Below, piece after piece: positions 26,588 to 34,274 of a stretch of 64,000 nucleotides of DNA. The DNA comes from Acrocarpospora phusangensis (GTDB taxonomy: Bacteria; Actinomycetota; Actinomycetes; Streptosporangiales; Streptosporangiaceae), in the NCBI RefSeq assembly GCF_016862995.1, contig NZ_BOOA01000012.1, positions 1 to 64,000 of the forward strand. The letters run 5' to 3'. The stretch's first letter is position 1. Each line of letters opens with the position of its first letter. The position numbers and the translations under genes are program-made. The notes under the pieces are model-generated. The model searched no databases, was not told the origin of the DNA, and saw nothing but the letters and a program-made list of their open reading frames with translations.

Positions 26588-27580
26588 ATGACCGTCACGG
26601 CCACTCTGCCGGGTGATCTGAGCGACGCGCTCGACGCCGTGCTCAGGCGGTTCGCCCCGGCGCAGATCGCGCGGTCCGTGCAGAGCCTGATGGGGCAGTA
26701 CCGGGACGGCGCGCCGCCCGCCGAGGTGATCCTGCGGTCGGAGATCGATGTCGCGGCGTATGCCGCCTATCGCATGCCCGCGACGTTCGCGGCAGTGTCG
26801 GCGGCGCTGCGGCATACGGCGGAGCTGGCGCCGGGCTTCGCGCCGCGCACGCAGGTGGATGTCGGCGGCGGGACCGGGGCGTCGGTGTGGGCGGCGGCGG
26901 ACGTCTGGGGGTCGCTGGAGAAGGTGACCGTGCTGGAGCAGTCGCCGTACGCGATCAGCATGGGCGAGTGGCTGGCGAGCCGGTCGCGGACGCCGGTGGT
27001 GCGCTCCGGGCAGTGGAGCCGCGGAGTTATCCACAGGGCTGTGGACAAACCTCCGGCGGACCTGGTCACCATGTCGTACGTGCTGGGCGAGCTGCCCGCC
27101 GACGCCCAGGAGGCCGTGGTGCGGTCGCTGGCCGGGGACGCGGGCATGGTCGTACTGATCGAACCGGGCACCCCCGCCGGGTACGCCAGAATCCTCGCCG
27201 CCCGAGACGTGCTGATAAATCAGGGAATGTCGGTGGTGGCGCCCTGTCCGCACGACCTCGCCTGCCCGATCACCCTCGGCCGCGACTGGTGCCATTTCTC
27301 GGTACGGCTCAACCGCACCGCCCTGCACCGGCAGATCAAGGTGGGCACCCTCAGCTTCGAGGACGAGAAGTTCTCCTACGTCGCCGCCGCCAACCGCCCC
27401 TGGACCCGCGCGAGCAACCGGGTCCTGCGCCACCCCACCCAGCGCAAGGGCCTGGTCTCCATGCGGCTGTGCACCGGCGAGCCCGGCCTGACCGACGAGA
27501 TCGTCTCCAAACGCCGGCGCGACCTCTACCAGCGGGCCCGCGACATCTCCTGGGGAAACCAGTGGCCGCCTCCCGGCTGA
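26588..27580 (+). CDS. Rsm22-like small-ribosomal-subunit methyltransferase family protein
   Basis: 330 residues, ATG 26588 with GGGAGAG 6 nt upstream. A Rossmann SAM-binding motif is seen at VDVGGGTGASVWAA (~84), with TVLEQS as the acidic strand-2 end and VTMSYVLGEL as motif IV. The C-terminal part carries the CPHDLACPI cysteines and the KxxRDLYxRARD tail characteristic of the Rsm22 family, known from mitochondrial ribosome assembly; bacterial function is poorly defined. Alternative starts upstream would run into the divergent ROK promoter. It stands alone and converges on the kinase gene (7-bp gap). Confidence 0.85.
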   Translation: MTVTATLPGDLSDALDAVLRRFAPAQIARSVQSLMGQYRDGAPPAEVILRSEIDVAAYAAYRMPATFAAVSAALRHTAELAPGFAPRTQVDVGGGTGASVWAAADVWGSLEKVTVLEQSPYAISMGEWLASRSRTPVVRSGQWSRGVIHRAVDKPPADLVTMSYVLGELPADAQEAVVRSLAGDAGMVVLIEPGTPAGYARILAARDVLINQGMSVVAPCPHDLACPITLGRDWCHFSVRLNRTALHRQIKVGTLSFEDEKFSYVAAANRPWTRASNRVLRHPTQRKGLVSMRLCTGEPGLTDEIVSKRRRDLYQRARDISWGNQWPPPG

Positions 27581-27587
27581 GCCGCCG

Positions 27588-29579
27588 CTAGGTCAGACGC
27601 CAGAGCCGGATCGACTCGTCCTTGCTGCCGGTGACCGCCACGGGCTCGCCGTCGAGTTCGGCGAAGGCGACCGACCAGACGCAGTCGGTGTGGCCGGTCA
27701 GCGGGGCGCCCACCTGCTTTCTGGTGGTCAGGTCCCAGACGCGGGCGGTGTCGTCCTCACCGCCGGTCAGGGCGAGCAGCCTGCCGTCGATCGCGGTCAG
27801 GGCGACAGACCAGACCCAGCTGACGTGACCGGTCAGCGGATCGCCCAGCTGCTTTCCGGTGGCCAGGTCCCAGACCCGGGCGGTCCCGTCCTCGCCGCCG
27901 GTGAGCGCGATGGTGCTGCCGCCGAGTTCGCCCACGGCTATCGAGCGCACCCATCCGGTGTGCCCGGTCATCGGATCGCCGATGGGCCGCCGGGTGCCCA
28001 GGTCCCAGACCCGTACGGTTCCGTCGTCGCCGGTGGTCACCGCCACCGGGGTGCCGTTCAGGGTGGTCAGGGCGACGGCCCAGACGGTGCCGGTGTGGCC
28101 GGTGAGCGGTTCGCCGAGCTGTTCGCGGGTGCGGAGGTCCCAGATCCGGGCGGTCTCGTCGACTCCGGCGGTGATCGCGATCGGGGTGCCGTCCAGGTCG
28201 CCGAGCGCGACGGATTTGATCCCGCCGGGGTTTCCGGCGATCGGCTGCCCCATGCGCTCGCGGGTACGCAGGTCCCAGAGCAGGGCGGACCCGTCGTCGC
28301 TCCCGGTCAGGGCGACGGGCACGCCGTCGAGCGTGCCCAGCGCGACCGAGCGCACCCATTTGCGGTGGCCGGTGAGCGTGGGGGTGAGCTGCACGCCCTT
28401 GGCCAGGTCCACCACGCGGGCGGTGTTGTCGTCGGAGCCGCTCACCGAGACGGTGTCGCCGCCGAGCCGGCCGATCGCGATCGATCGCACGTCGTCGGTG
28501 TGCACGAGGAGCGGGTCCCCGACGGGGACGCCGAACGTCGAGGCTTCGAGGGTGGTGCTGGTGCTGGGTGAAGCCGCGGGTTCGCCGCCGGTTCCGGGCC
28601 AGAACCGGACCGCGGCCAGCACCGCCGCCGCCACGAGGAGGCCGGCCGCGCCGACCAGGATCGGCGTGCGCCGGGACCGGGACCGGACCTGCTGGGTGAG
28701 TTCCTGGCCGTGCGCGGCAGGGGAATCGGGGCTCACCAGGGTGGGCGGCGGGGGCGCGGGCGGCACCGTGCTCGGGGGGACGACGCTTGGGGCGACGTCG
28801 CCGGTCAGCATCCTGACCAGGTCGGCGGCCGTCGGACGGTTCCCGGGTTCCTTGTCCAGACATTTCGCGAGAAGCGGTCGGATGCTGTCCGGGACGTCGG
28901 AGAGGTCGGGGGTGCCGTACAGGAGTGCGTGCAGGATGACGGGCATGGAGTCGCCGCGGAAGGCCGCCTGGCCGGTCGCCGCGTAGACCATGGTGGCCGC
29001 CCAGCTGAAGACGTCGGCCTCCGGTCCGACCTGCCCGGAGGTGACCTGCTCCGGGGCCATGTAGCCGGGCGTGCCCATCGACCCCGTGTGGGTGACGGTG
29101 TGGTCGAGCGCCCGCGAGATGCCGAAGTCGATCACCACGGGGCCTTCCGGGCCCATGATCACATTGCTCGGCTTGAAGTCCCGGTGCACGACTCCGGCCC
29201 GGTGGATCGCCGCCAGTGCGGTGGCCGTGGCCACGGCGAGCCGCATCAGCCCGCCGCCCGTGCGCGGGCCCTCCTGCCGTACGACCTGGTGCAGCGACGC
29301 CCCTGGCACGAATTCGCTGACAATGTACGGCTGATTGTCCTGGACGCCCACATCGAGCACCCGCGCCGTGCAGAAGGGAGCCACCCGCCGGGCCAGATCC
29401 ACTTCCCGGAAGAATCGGCGGCGCGCACCCTCGTCCGCGGAAAGCGTGGCGTGCAATATCTTGACGGCGACCTCGGCCCCGGACGCCGTCCTGGCCCGGT
29501 GGACCTCACCCTGGCCACCCTGCCCGATGCGGCTGACCAGCCGATACTCACCCAGATCTCGGGGCGCGGCGCTCGGCAA
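27588..29579 (-). CDS. Membrane Ser/Thr protein kinase with a seven-bladed WD40 sensor
   Basis: 663 residues. A TTG start is chosen because GAGGTGA, near-complementary to 16S rRNA, sits 4 nt upstream and the kinase begins at once. Kinase domain ~10-270: glycine loop IGQGGQGEVH, Lys in VAVKIL, HRDFKPSN, DFGISRA, and GTPGYMAPEQ activation loop. A Pro-rich linker follows (~275-290), then one transmembrane helix (~304-326, VGAAGLLVAAAVLAAVRFW). Outside are seven WD40 blades (DDNTARVVDL, DDGSALLWDL, DETARIWDL and so on), closing at the C-terminus. It is a Hanks-type receptor kinase that would phosphorylate cytoplasmic targets on an external cue; ligand and substrates are unknown. Confidence 0.92.
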   Translation of the reverse strand: MPSAAPRDLGEYRLVSRIGQGGQGEVHRARTASGAEVAVKILHATLSADEGARRRFFREVDLARRVAPFCTARVLDVGVQDNQPYIVSEFVPGASLHQVVRQEGPRTGGGLMRLAVATATALAAIHRAGVVHRDFKPSNVIMGPEGPVVIDFGISRALDHTVTHTGSMGTPGYMAPEQVTSGQVGPEADVFSWAATMVYAATGQAAFRGDSMPVILHALLYGTPDLSDVPDSIRPLLAKCLDKEPGNRPTAADLVRMLTGDVAPSVVPPSTVPPAPPPPTLVSPDSPAAHGQELTQQVRSRSRRTPILVGAAGLLVAAAVLAAVRFWPGTGGEPAASPSTSTTLEASTFGVPVGDPLLVHTDDVRSIAIGRLGGDTVSVSGSDDNTARVVDLAKGVQLTPTLTGHRKWVRSVALGTLDGVPVALTGSDDGSALLWDLRTRERMGQPIAGNPGGIKSVALGDLDGTPIAITAGVDETARIWDLRTREQLGEPLTGHTGTVWAVALTTLNGTPVAVTTGDDGTVRVWDLGTRRPIGDPMTGHTGWVRSIAVGELGGSTIALTGGEDGTARVWDLATGKQLGDPLTGHVSWVWSVALTAIDGRLLALTGGEDDTARVWDLTTRKQVGAPLTGHTDCVWSVAFAELDGEPVAVTGSKDESIRLWRLT

Positions 29580-29722
29580 GGGTCACCTCTTCGATAAACA
29601 CCGATCGGCCGCCCAATAATATCCGCCACCCATCCGGTAAAGGTCAGCCTGCCGATCAGCCATTAACCTGTTATTCATCATCTAGATGCTTCGCCCGCTC
29701 CACACGAAGAGCACGGATGAAC

Positions 29723-29799
29723 GTAGTAAGCCGGAGGGTCTCCCGTGGAAGCCGCACGATGTCGGCGGTTCCCGCAGGAGGCCCTCCGGCGGCTACTAC
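29723..29799. repeat. Long imperfect inverted repeat (~36-nt arms)
   Basis: GTAGTA...GCCGGAGGG on the left pairs with CCCTCCGGC...TACTAC on the right. Inside it GGAA-GCCG pairs with CGGC..TTCC, leaving a small apical loop. The right arm overlaps the stop codon of the NTF2-like gene. It may be a strong terminator of the low-G+C operon, the stem of a structured RNA, or a relic of a mobile-element end. The rest of 29580-29795 shows no gene. Confidence 0.6.
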
Positions 29800-30215
29800 A
29801 AGCCCAGCTGAGCGGCCGCCCCGGCGAGATCCCAGTAGCGGTGCGTCTCGACGATCAGTCCGTCCTCGGAGAACTTGTGGACATCGCAGATGGCGATGCT
29901 CGCAGAGACACCGGTGGCCTCCACCACTCCACCGGGTGTCTGGAGGGGACCCTCGTGCGTCCCGACGCCGACGACCTCGCACACGGCGAATCCGTCGCCC
30001 GCGTGAACGACCACGTCCTTCACGGTTCCGTTCGGGAACGGAGTGCTCCAGAACGCATAGTTGTCCTCCTGGCCACTGGCGCCGACATGGATCTGCCCGC
30101 TGGGGACGTCCCGCCAGATCGACGTGGGTGAGAACTTGGCAAGCCATGCCTCTCGGTCATGCTTGCTAAAGGCCTCATAGAGCTCTTCAGCGCTCTGCTT
30201 CTCGTGGTTCGTCAT
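29796..30215 (-). CDS. NTF2/SnoaL-like domain protein
   Basis: 139 residues: helical N-terminus (AEELYEAFSKHDREAWLAKF), then the cone-shaped beta sheet pattern with GxxxxHEGPLQTPGG and a final RYWDLAGAAAQLGL. It fits the SnoaL-like polyketide-cyclase/NTF2 fold. Its ATG overlaps the TGA of the amidohydrolase gene (ATGA), so the two are translationally coupled. Such proteins act as small hydrolases, isomerases or substrate chaperones. Base composition is clearly lower in G+C than the surrounding genes. Confidence 0.8.
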   Translation of the reverse strand: MTNHEKQSAEELYEAFSKHDREAWLAKFSPTSIWRDVPSGQIHVGASGQEDNYAFWSTPFPNGTVKDVVVHAGDGFAVCEVVGVGTHEGPLQTPGGVVEATGVSASIAICDVHKFSEDGLIVETHRYWDLAGAAAQLGL

Positions 30216-31804
30216 GATTCCTGCCCCTCTCTTGTGTCGTCACGCACATAGACGGATCGACCTTCGAATACCGTGCGCAACACCTCAGTTCCGCCGATCT
30301 CAGATGCGTCGATCTCGAAGAGATCACGATCCAGAACGACGAAGTCCGCCGATTTCCCGCGTCGCAACGAGCCGCGCGTGTCCGATCGCCCGACGGCTTC
30401 AGCGCCGGACAACGTCAAAGCGCGAACTGCGGCATACATATCGATCGACTCGGAGCCGTGATCCATCATTCCCTGCAGAGGCGGGAAGGGATTCGGAGTC
30501 GGGGTGATGATCCAATCGGATCCCACCGTCATCCGCGCGTTGTTCGCGAGCACCGTGCGAAAAGGAAAAGCTGCTCCGAGCCCGAATTCCGGGATATGCC
30601 AGATGGCGGGAGACATCTCGGCGGTGACATCCAGGTCGGCGAACCTGCTCTTGTCGGACTCGCTGACGAACGCCGTATGAGCGATCTCGTGCACGACACC
30701 GCTTGTGCCGTTGATTCGACGTAACTTGTCAATGGCGTCAAGCGCGTAGCGTACCGAACCGTCACCCGCGCAGTGGAGCTTCAGCGTGACCCCATCGGCA
30801 TCCAAATCGGCGAGGAGCGCGACAAGCTCATCCTTCGCGACGAACACCGTCTCCTCGTCGACCTGATCTTCGGCGTCGAGCGTGCAGTTGTTCACGTGCG
30901 GAGGCAACGGCACGCCGTCCAACCAGACCTTCGCGAAGCGGGTATCGACGTGCTCGGACCTCCAGTCGTCTCGCCGCCTCAGCACGTGTTCCAGCTCTTC
31001 CGCCGAAGCCCGGCCGAAACCCTCTTCTCGCCAGACAAGATGAGCCGCAACGTGGAGGGGCAGGTCGCCGCGCCGGTCGAGCTCGTTGAGCGCGTCCAAC
31101 TCGGCCCGCGTGGCCGAGGCTTCCTGAATCGATGTGATCCCGAAGCTGCTGCAGGTGCGAACGGCCCACTGGAGAGCAGCGAGATTGACTTCGTCGGCGA
31201 ACTGGGGGATGGCGCGCATCACCGGCCATCTCGCGTGCGCGACGAGTTCACCGGTCAGGTTGCCCGAATCGTCACGAACGAATCGGCCTCCAGGCGGATC
31301 TTCGACATCTTCGGTGATCCCTGCGATCTCGAGCGCCTTGGAATTGGCGAGGCCGTGGTGGATCGAGTAGTCGTAGAGGAATACCGGCCTGTCGGGAAAG
31401 GCCTCGTCCAAGAACTGCTTGTGGAGTTTCCCGGGGGAAAATGAGAAAGGGAGGAAGTCGCCTCCGACGATCCAACGATGACCTTGGGCGTCCACGAGAT
31501 CGGCCGGTGCGGTTTCGAGGTGGCGGTGCAGATCGGCGACGACCTCGTCTGGCCCGCCGCCGGGCGTCAAGCGTGCCTCGAACTGGAATTTCTGGCCGCT
31601 GTACAGCAGGTGAGCGTGCGCGTCGTGAATTCCCGGTATCACCAGGTGGCCCTCAAGATCGATGGTCTCGTCGGGCAGGGATGCGAGGACTCGGCGATTG
31701 GACCCGACCAGCTCGATGATCCCGTCCGTTACCAGTATCGCTTCGGCCCACGGGGTGTCTGATTCAACGGTGTATACGCGTCCGTTTACGTAAGCTGTCT
31801 TCAT
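30212..31804 (-). CDS. YtcJ-like metal-dependent amidohydrolase
   Basis: 530 residues; ATG 31804 with GAGG 5 nt upstream. Amidohydrolase fold: N-terminal beta sandwich (NGRVYTVE, GHLVIPGIHDAHAHLL), with HDAHAH giving the first metal ligands. LHCAGDGSVRYALDAI, EIAHTAFV and SDWIITPTPNPFPPLQ supply later conserved residues, and LRRGKSADFVVLDRDL closes the sandwich. This is the N-substituted formamide deformylase/YtcJ group, with unknown substrate. It is transcribed with the coupled NTF2-like gene. The codon third positions and overall G+C (by eye in the mid to high fifties) differ from the ~70% neighbours, suggesting recent acquisition. Confidence 0.88.
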   Translation of the reverse strand: MKTAYVNGRVYTVESDTPWAEAILVTDGIIELVGSNRRVLASLPDETIDLEGHLVIPGIHDAHAHLLYSGQKFQFEARLTPGGGPDEVVADLHRHLETAPADLVDAQGHRWIVGGDFLPFSFSPGKLHKQFLDEAFPDRPVFLYDYSIHHGLANSKALEIAGITEDVEDPPGGRFVRDDSGNLTGELVAHARWPVMRAIPQFADEVNLAALQWAVRTCSSFGITSIQEASATRAELDALNELDRRGDLPLHVAAHLVWREEGFGRASAEELEHVLRRRDDWRSEHVDTRFAKVWLDGVPLPPHVNNCTLDAEDQVDEETVFVAKDELVALLADLDADGVTLKLHCAGDGSVRYALDAIDKLRRINGTSGVVHEIAHTAFVSESDKSRFADLDVTAEMSPAIWHIPEFGLGAAFPFRTVLANNARMTVGSDWIITPTPNPFPPLQGMMDHGSESIDMYAAVRALTLSGAEAVGRSDTRGSLRRGKSADFVVLDRDLFEIDASEIGGTEVLRTVFEGRSVYVRDDTREGQES

Positions 31805-32048
31805 TCACGCCTCGAACTTTCCGTTGCTCGCTCCGCTTAGAGATGGGTGTACATCTGGACCATGGTCTCGATGTGTCCTTCTAGGCGAGTAGTTAGGACG
31901 CTAGAGAGGCTCGACGCTGCGACGTGAGGCGATTCGGGAACCGGCTCAGGACGAAATCGGAAGCAGTCCTGTGCTCTAGGACCGCCCCCACACCGCAGGA
32001 GAGAATTACGATCCATCAGCCTTTGAAACTCTCTAGACTCGAGGCACG

Positions 32049-32918
32049 ATGAAGATCGCGTTTTTTGGTGACGTCCACGGATATGTGCTGCACGCGCTGG
32101 GTGCGGCCGTTCTCCTCCAGGATCGGCGCGGCGTCGAGCTCGGCGCGTCGATCCAGGTCGGCGACCTCGGCGCGTTCCCCTCCCCCGAACGCTGGGACGC
32201 GCCCAGCCGCCGGTTCGGCGCGGACAGCCCGGCCCAGGGCGACTTCTTCCGGCTGCTCGACCCCACCCCCGAACTCGCCGAAGGCGTACGGCTGGCGCTC
32301 GCCCAGGTTCCGCCGTTCCTGTTCGTCAGCGGCAACCACGAGGACCACGACTGGCTCGAAACCCTCCACCGGGCGGCCGGCGCCGACGTGACCCCGGTGG
32401 ATCCGCTCGGGGCCTACCACCACGTCACCTGCGGCCAGATCCTCGACGTCGGCGGCCGGCGGGTGGGTTTCCTCGGCATGGTGGACGTGCCGGGCAAGAT
32501 GGACTTCGACCCGGAGGCGTACGCGATGTTCGAGAACGCCGAGCCCGGCAGCGTGGACATCCTGATCACCCACGAGGGCCCGTACGGGATGTCGCGGAAC
32601 GTGCACGGCGTCGTGCAGGGCTCCGCCAAGCTGACCCGCCTGATCGAACGCCTCCAGCCGCGCCTGCACGTCAGCGGCCACTACCACCACGAGAACGGCG
32701 ACCGCGTCTACGGCCGCACCCGCTCGTACGCGCTGGCCCAGCTGGTGCCGCCGAAGATCACCCGATGGAGCCCGGACCCGGTCAATCCGGACCAGCGCGT
32801 CGCCGCCGGGAGCATCGCGGTGCTCGACACCGAGACGTACGCGTTCGAGTACGTGCACGACGCCTGGCTGGCCGACGTCCGCGGCGACGACCTCGACCTG
32901 CGGGAGCTGTTCGCCTGA
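32049..32918 (+). CDS. Calcineurin-like metallophosphoesterase
   Basis: 289 residues, ATG 32049 with GAGG 6 nt upstream. All five signature blocks are visible: GDVHG (8-12), VGDLG, SGNHEDHDW, ITHEGPYG and SGHYHHENGD. These place two metals for phosphomonoester or diester hydrolysis. No signal peptide, so cytoplasmic. The substrate cannot be told. Divergent from the amidohydrolase gene across a 244-bp gap that contains no gene. Confidence 0.9.
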   Translation: MKIAFFGDVHGYVLHALGAAVLLQDRRGVELGASIQVGDLGAFPSPERWDAPSRRFGADSPAQGDFFRLLDPTPELAEGVRLALAQVPPFLFVSGNHEDHDWLETLHRAAGADVTPVDPLGAYHHVTCGQILDVGGRRVGFLGMVDVPGKMDFDPEAYAMFENAEPGSVDILITHEGPYGMSRNVHGVVQGSAKLTRLIERLQPRLHVSGHYHHENGDRVYGRTRSYALAQLVPPKITRWSPDPVNPDQRVAAGSIAVLDTETYAFEYVHDAWLADVRGDDLDLRELFA

Positions 32919-32920
32919 GG

Positions 32921-32947
32921 TGGAACGGCGTGGAACGGGATGGAACG
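32921..32947 (+). promoter_or_regulatory. Three direct repeats with 10-bp period before a SARP-like gene
   Basis: TGGAACG occurs at 32921, 32931 and 32941, so all three copies face the same side of the helix. SARP regulators bind heptameric direct repeats with a period of about one turn. The block starts 3 bp after the phosphoesterase stop and ends ~50 bp before the regulator start. An autoregulatory or cross-regulatory site is likely. Confidence 0.5.
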
Positions 32948-32996
32948 CCCCCTTGATGTCCTCGGCTCCGCGATCGACGTCTAGGTGGACGACCTC

Positions 32997-33560
32997 ATGG
33001 CCACGCAACGCACCGAGAACCCCGGGCCGGGACTGTGGCTGGGGCTGGTCGGTGACTTCCGCGTGTACCGGGACGGGGTGCCGGTGCACGGGCCGAAGGT
33101 GGGGAGCCTCAAGGCGCGCACCCTGCTGACCCTGCTGGCCGTCCGGTGGGCGCAGCTGGTGCCGCTGGAGCTGGTGGTCGAGGCGGTGTGGGGCGGGCAG
33201 GCGCCGCGGCAGCCCGGCGAGAACGTGGCCACGCTGGTCAGCCGGGTGCGGGCGGTCCTCGGATCCGAGGTGATCGAGGGGAGCCGGATCGGGGGGTACC
33301 GGCTCGGGGAGGGCGTCCGGGTCGATCTGGCCGAGGCGGCCGCGTTCGTGGGGCAGGCGGAGGCGTACCTGTCGGGGGGTCAGCCGGGGGCGGCGGTGGC
33401 GGCGGCCGTACGGGGGCTGGGGTTGCTCGACGGTGCCGTACTGGGCGGGGAGGAGGCGGAGTGGGCGCGGCCGGCGCGCGTGCTCCACGCCCAGCTGCTG
33501 CGGCGGGCCCGGCGTGCCCACGCGGAGGCGGCGCCGCGGGCCGTCGCGGACCACCCGTGA
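32997..33560 (+). CDS. Short SARP-type regulator (winged helix plus partial BTAD)
   Basis: 187 residues from ATG 32997 with AGGTGG at 8-nt spacing; a GTG four codons earlier is the alternative. Residues ~15-105 form the OmpR-like winged helix (LGLVGDFRVYRDG, LKARTLLTLLAV, VEAVWGGQAP, LVSRVRAVLG, GGYRLGEG). A BTAD-like helical part follows (VDLAEAAAFVGQAEAYLSGG, AVRGLGLLDGAVLGGEEAEWARPAR) but stops after about three helices. Typical SARPs are over 250 residues and AfsR-like ones far longer. It may be a minimal SARP or the 5' remnant of a larger regulator. The direct repeats just upstream fit SARP binding. Confidence 0.75.
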   Translation: MATQRTENPGPGLWLGLVGDFRVYRDGVPVHGPKVGSLKARTLLTLLAVRWAQLVPLELVVEAVWGGQAPRQPGENVATLVSRVRAVLGSEVIEGSRIGGYRLGEGVRVDLAEAAAFVGQAEAYLSGGQPGAAVAAAVRGLGLLDGAVLGGEEAEWARPARVLHAQLLRRARRAHAEAAPRAVADHP

Positions 33561-33715
33561 TCCGCGACCTGCGGGGTGCGAGGTAACCGTTCGCCCATCA
33601 ATCGATGCGCACTCCCCCACAGCCCCACCAATTCTCCCGCGATGCCCCATTTATCCAGATTTGATCGGATATTCGGGGGCATGGTTGCCCATCAACCGAC
33701 CTACGGAGGATGGCC

Positions 33716-34273
33716 ATGCGCGAAGACGATATGGATGTAATCACTTTCCTGATGCGCCAGCACGAAGAGATCCGATCACTGTTCGACGAGGTCACCAAGG
33801 CGAAGGGCCCCGCGCGCCAGGACTTGTTCCGGCATCTGGTCCGCCTCCTGGCCGTCCATGAGACCGCCGAGGAGGAACTGGTCCACCCGTACGCCCGGAA
33901 GGCCTTCCCCGGGGGCGACAAGGTGGTCAAGGACCGTCTGCGGGAGGAGAAGGAAGGCAAGGAGATGCTGGCCCAGCTGGACGAGATGGGCACGGATCAT
34001 CCCGACTTCCCGAAGCTCTTCGACGAGTTCCGCACCGACGTCCTCGCGCACGCCGAAGCCGAGGAGCTGTACGAGTTCGCCAAGCTGCGGGAGGAGGCCA
34101 GCGGTCCCCAGCTACGGGCCATGACCGCAGGCGTGAAGGCCGCGGAGGCCCTTGCGCCCACGCGTCCGCATCCGGGCGTGGAGTCCGCGATGAAGAACCT
34201 CCTGCTCGGCCCGCCGACCGCGATCATGGACCGCACCCGGGACGCCATCCGCGCCGCCATGGGCAAGAGCTGA
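33716..34273 (+). CDS. Hemerythrin-like HHE domain protein
   Basis: 185 residues. The ATG at 33716 is chosen over the one at 33710 because GGAGG at 33705-33709 then has the normal 6-nt spacing. Four-helix bundle with HEEIRSLFDEV, HETAEEELVHPYAR and HAEAEELYEFAKL, i.e. the His and Glu ligands of a non-haem di-iron site. HHE proteins bind oxygen, NO or iron and act in oxidative or nitrosative stress. The stop is one base before katE, so the two are almost surely co-expressed. Confidence 0.9.
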   Translation: MREDDMDVITFLMRQHEEIRSLFDEVTKAKGPARQDLFRHLVRLLAVHETAEEELVHPYARKAFPGGDKVVKDRLREEKEGKEMLAQLDEMGTDHPDFPKLFDEFRTDVLAHAEAEELYEFAKLREEASGPQLRAMTAGVKAAEALAPTRPHPGVESAMKNLLLGPPTAIMDRTRDAIRAAMGKS

Positions 34274-34274
34274 C

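Noticed and set aside
29723..29799. tRNA or known riboswitch
   Set aside because: The fold is one long imperfect hairpin without cloverleaf arms, a T-loop motif or a recognised aptamer core.
30212..31804. Insertion sequence or transposase in the low-G+C island
   Set aside because: The encoded protein has amidohydrolase metal motifs and no DDE or HUH signatures; no flanking target duplications were seen.
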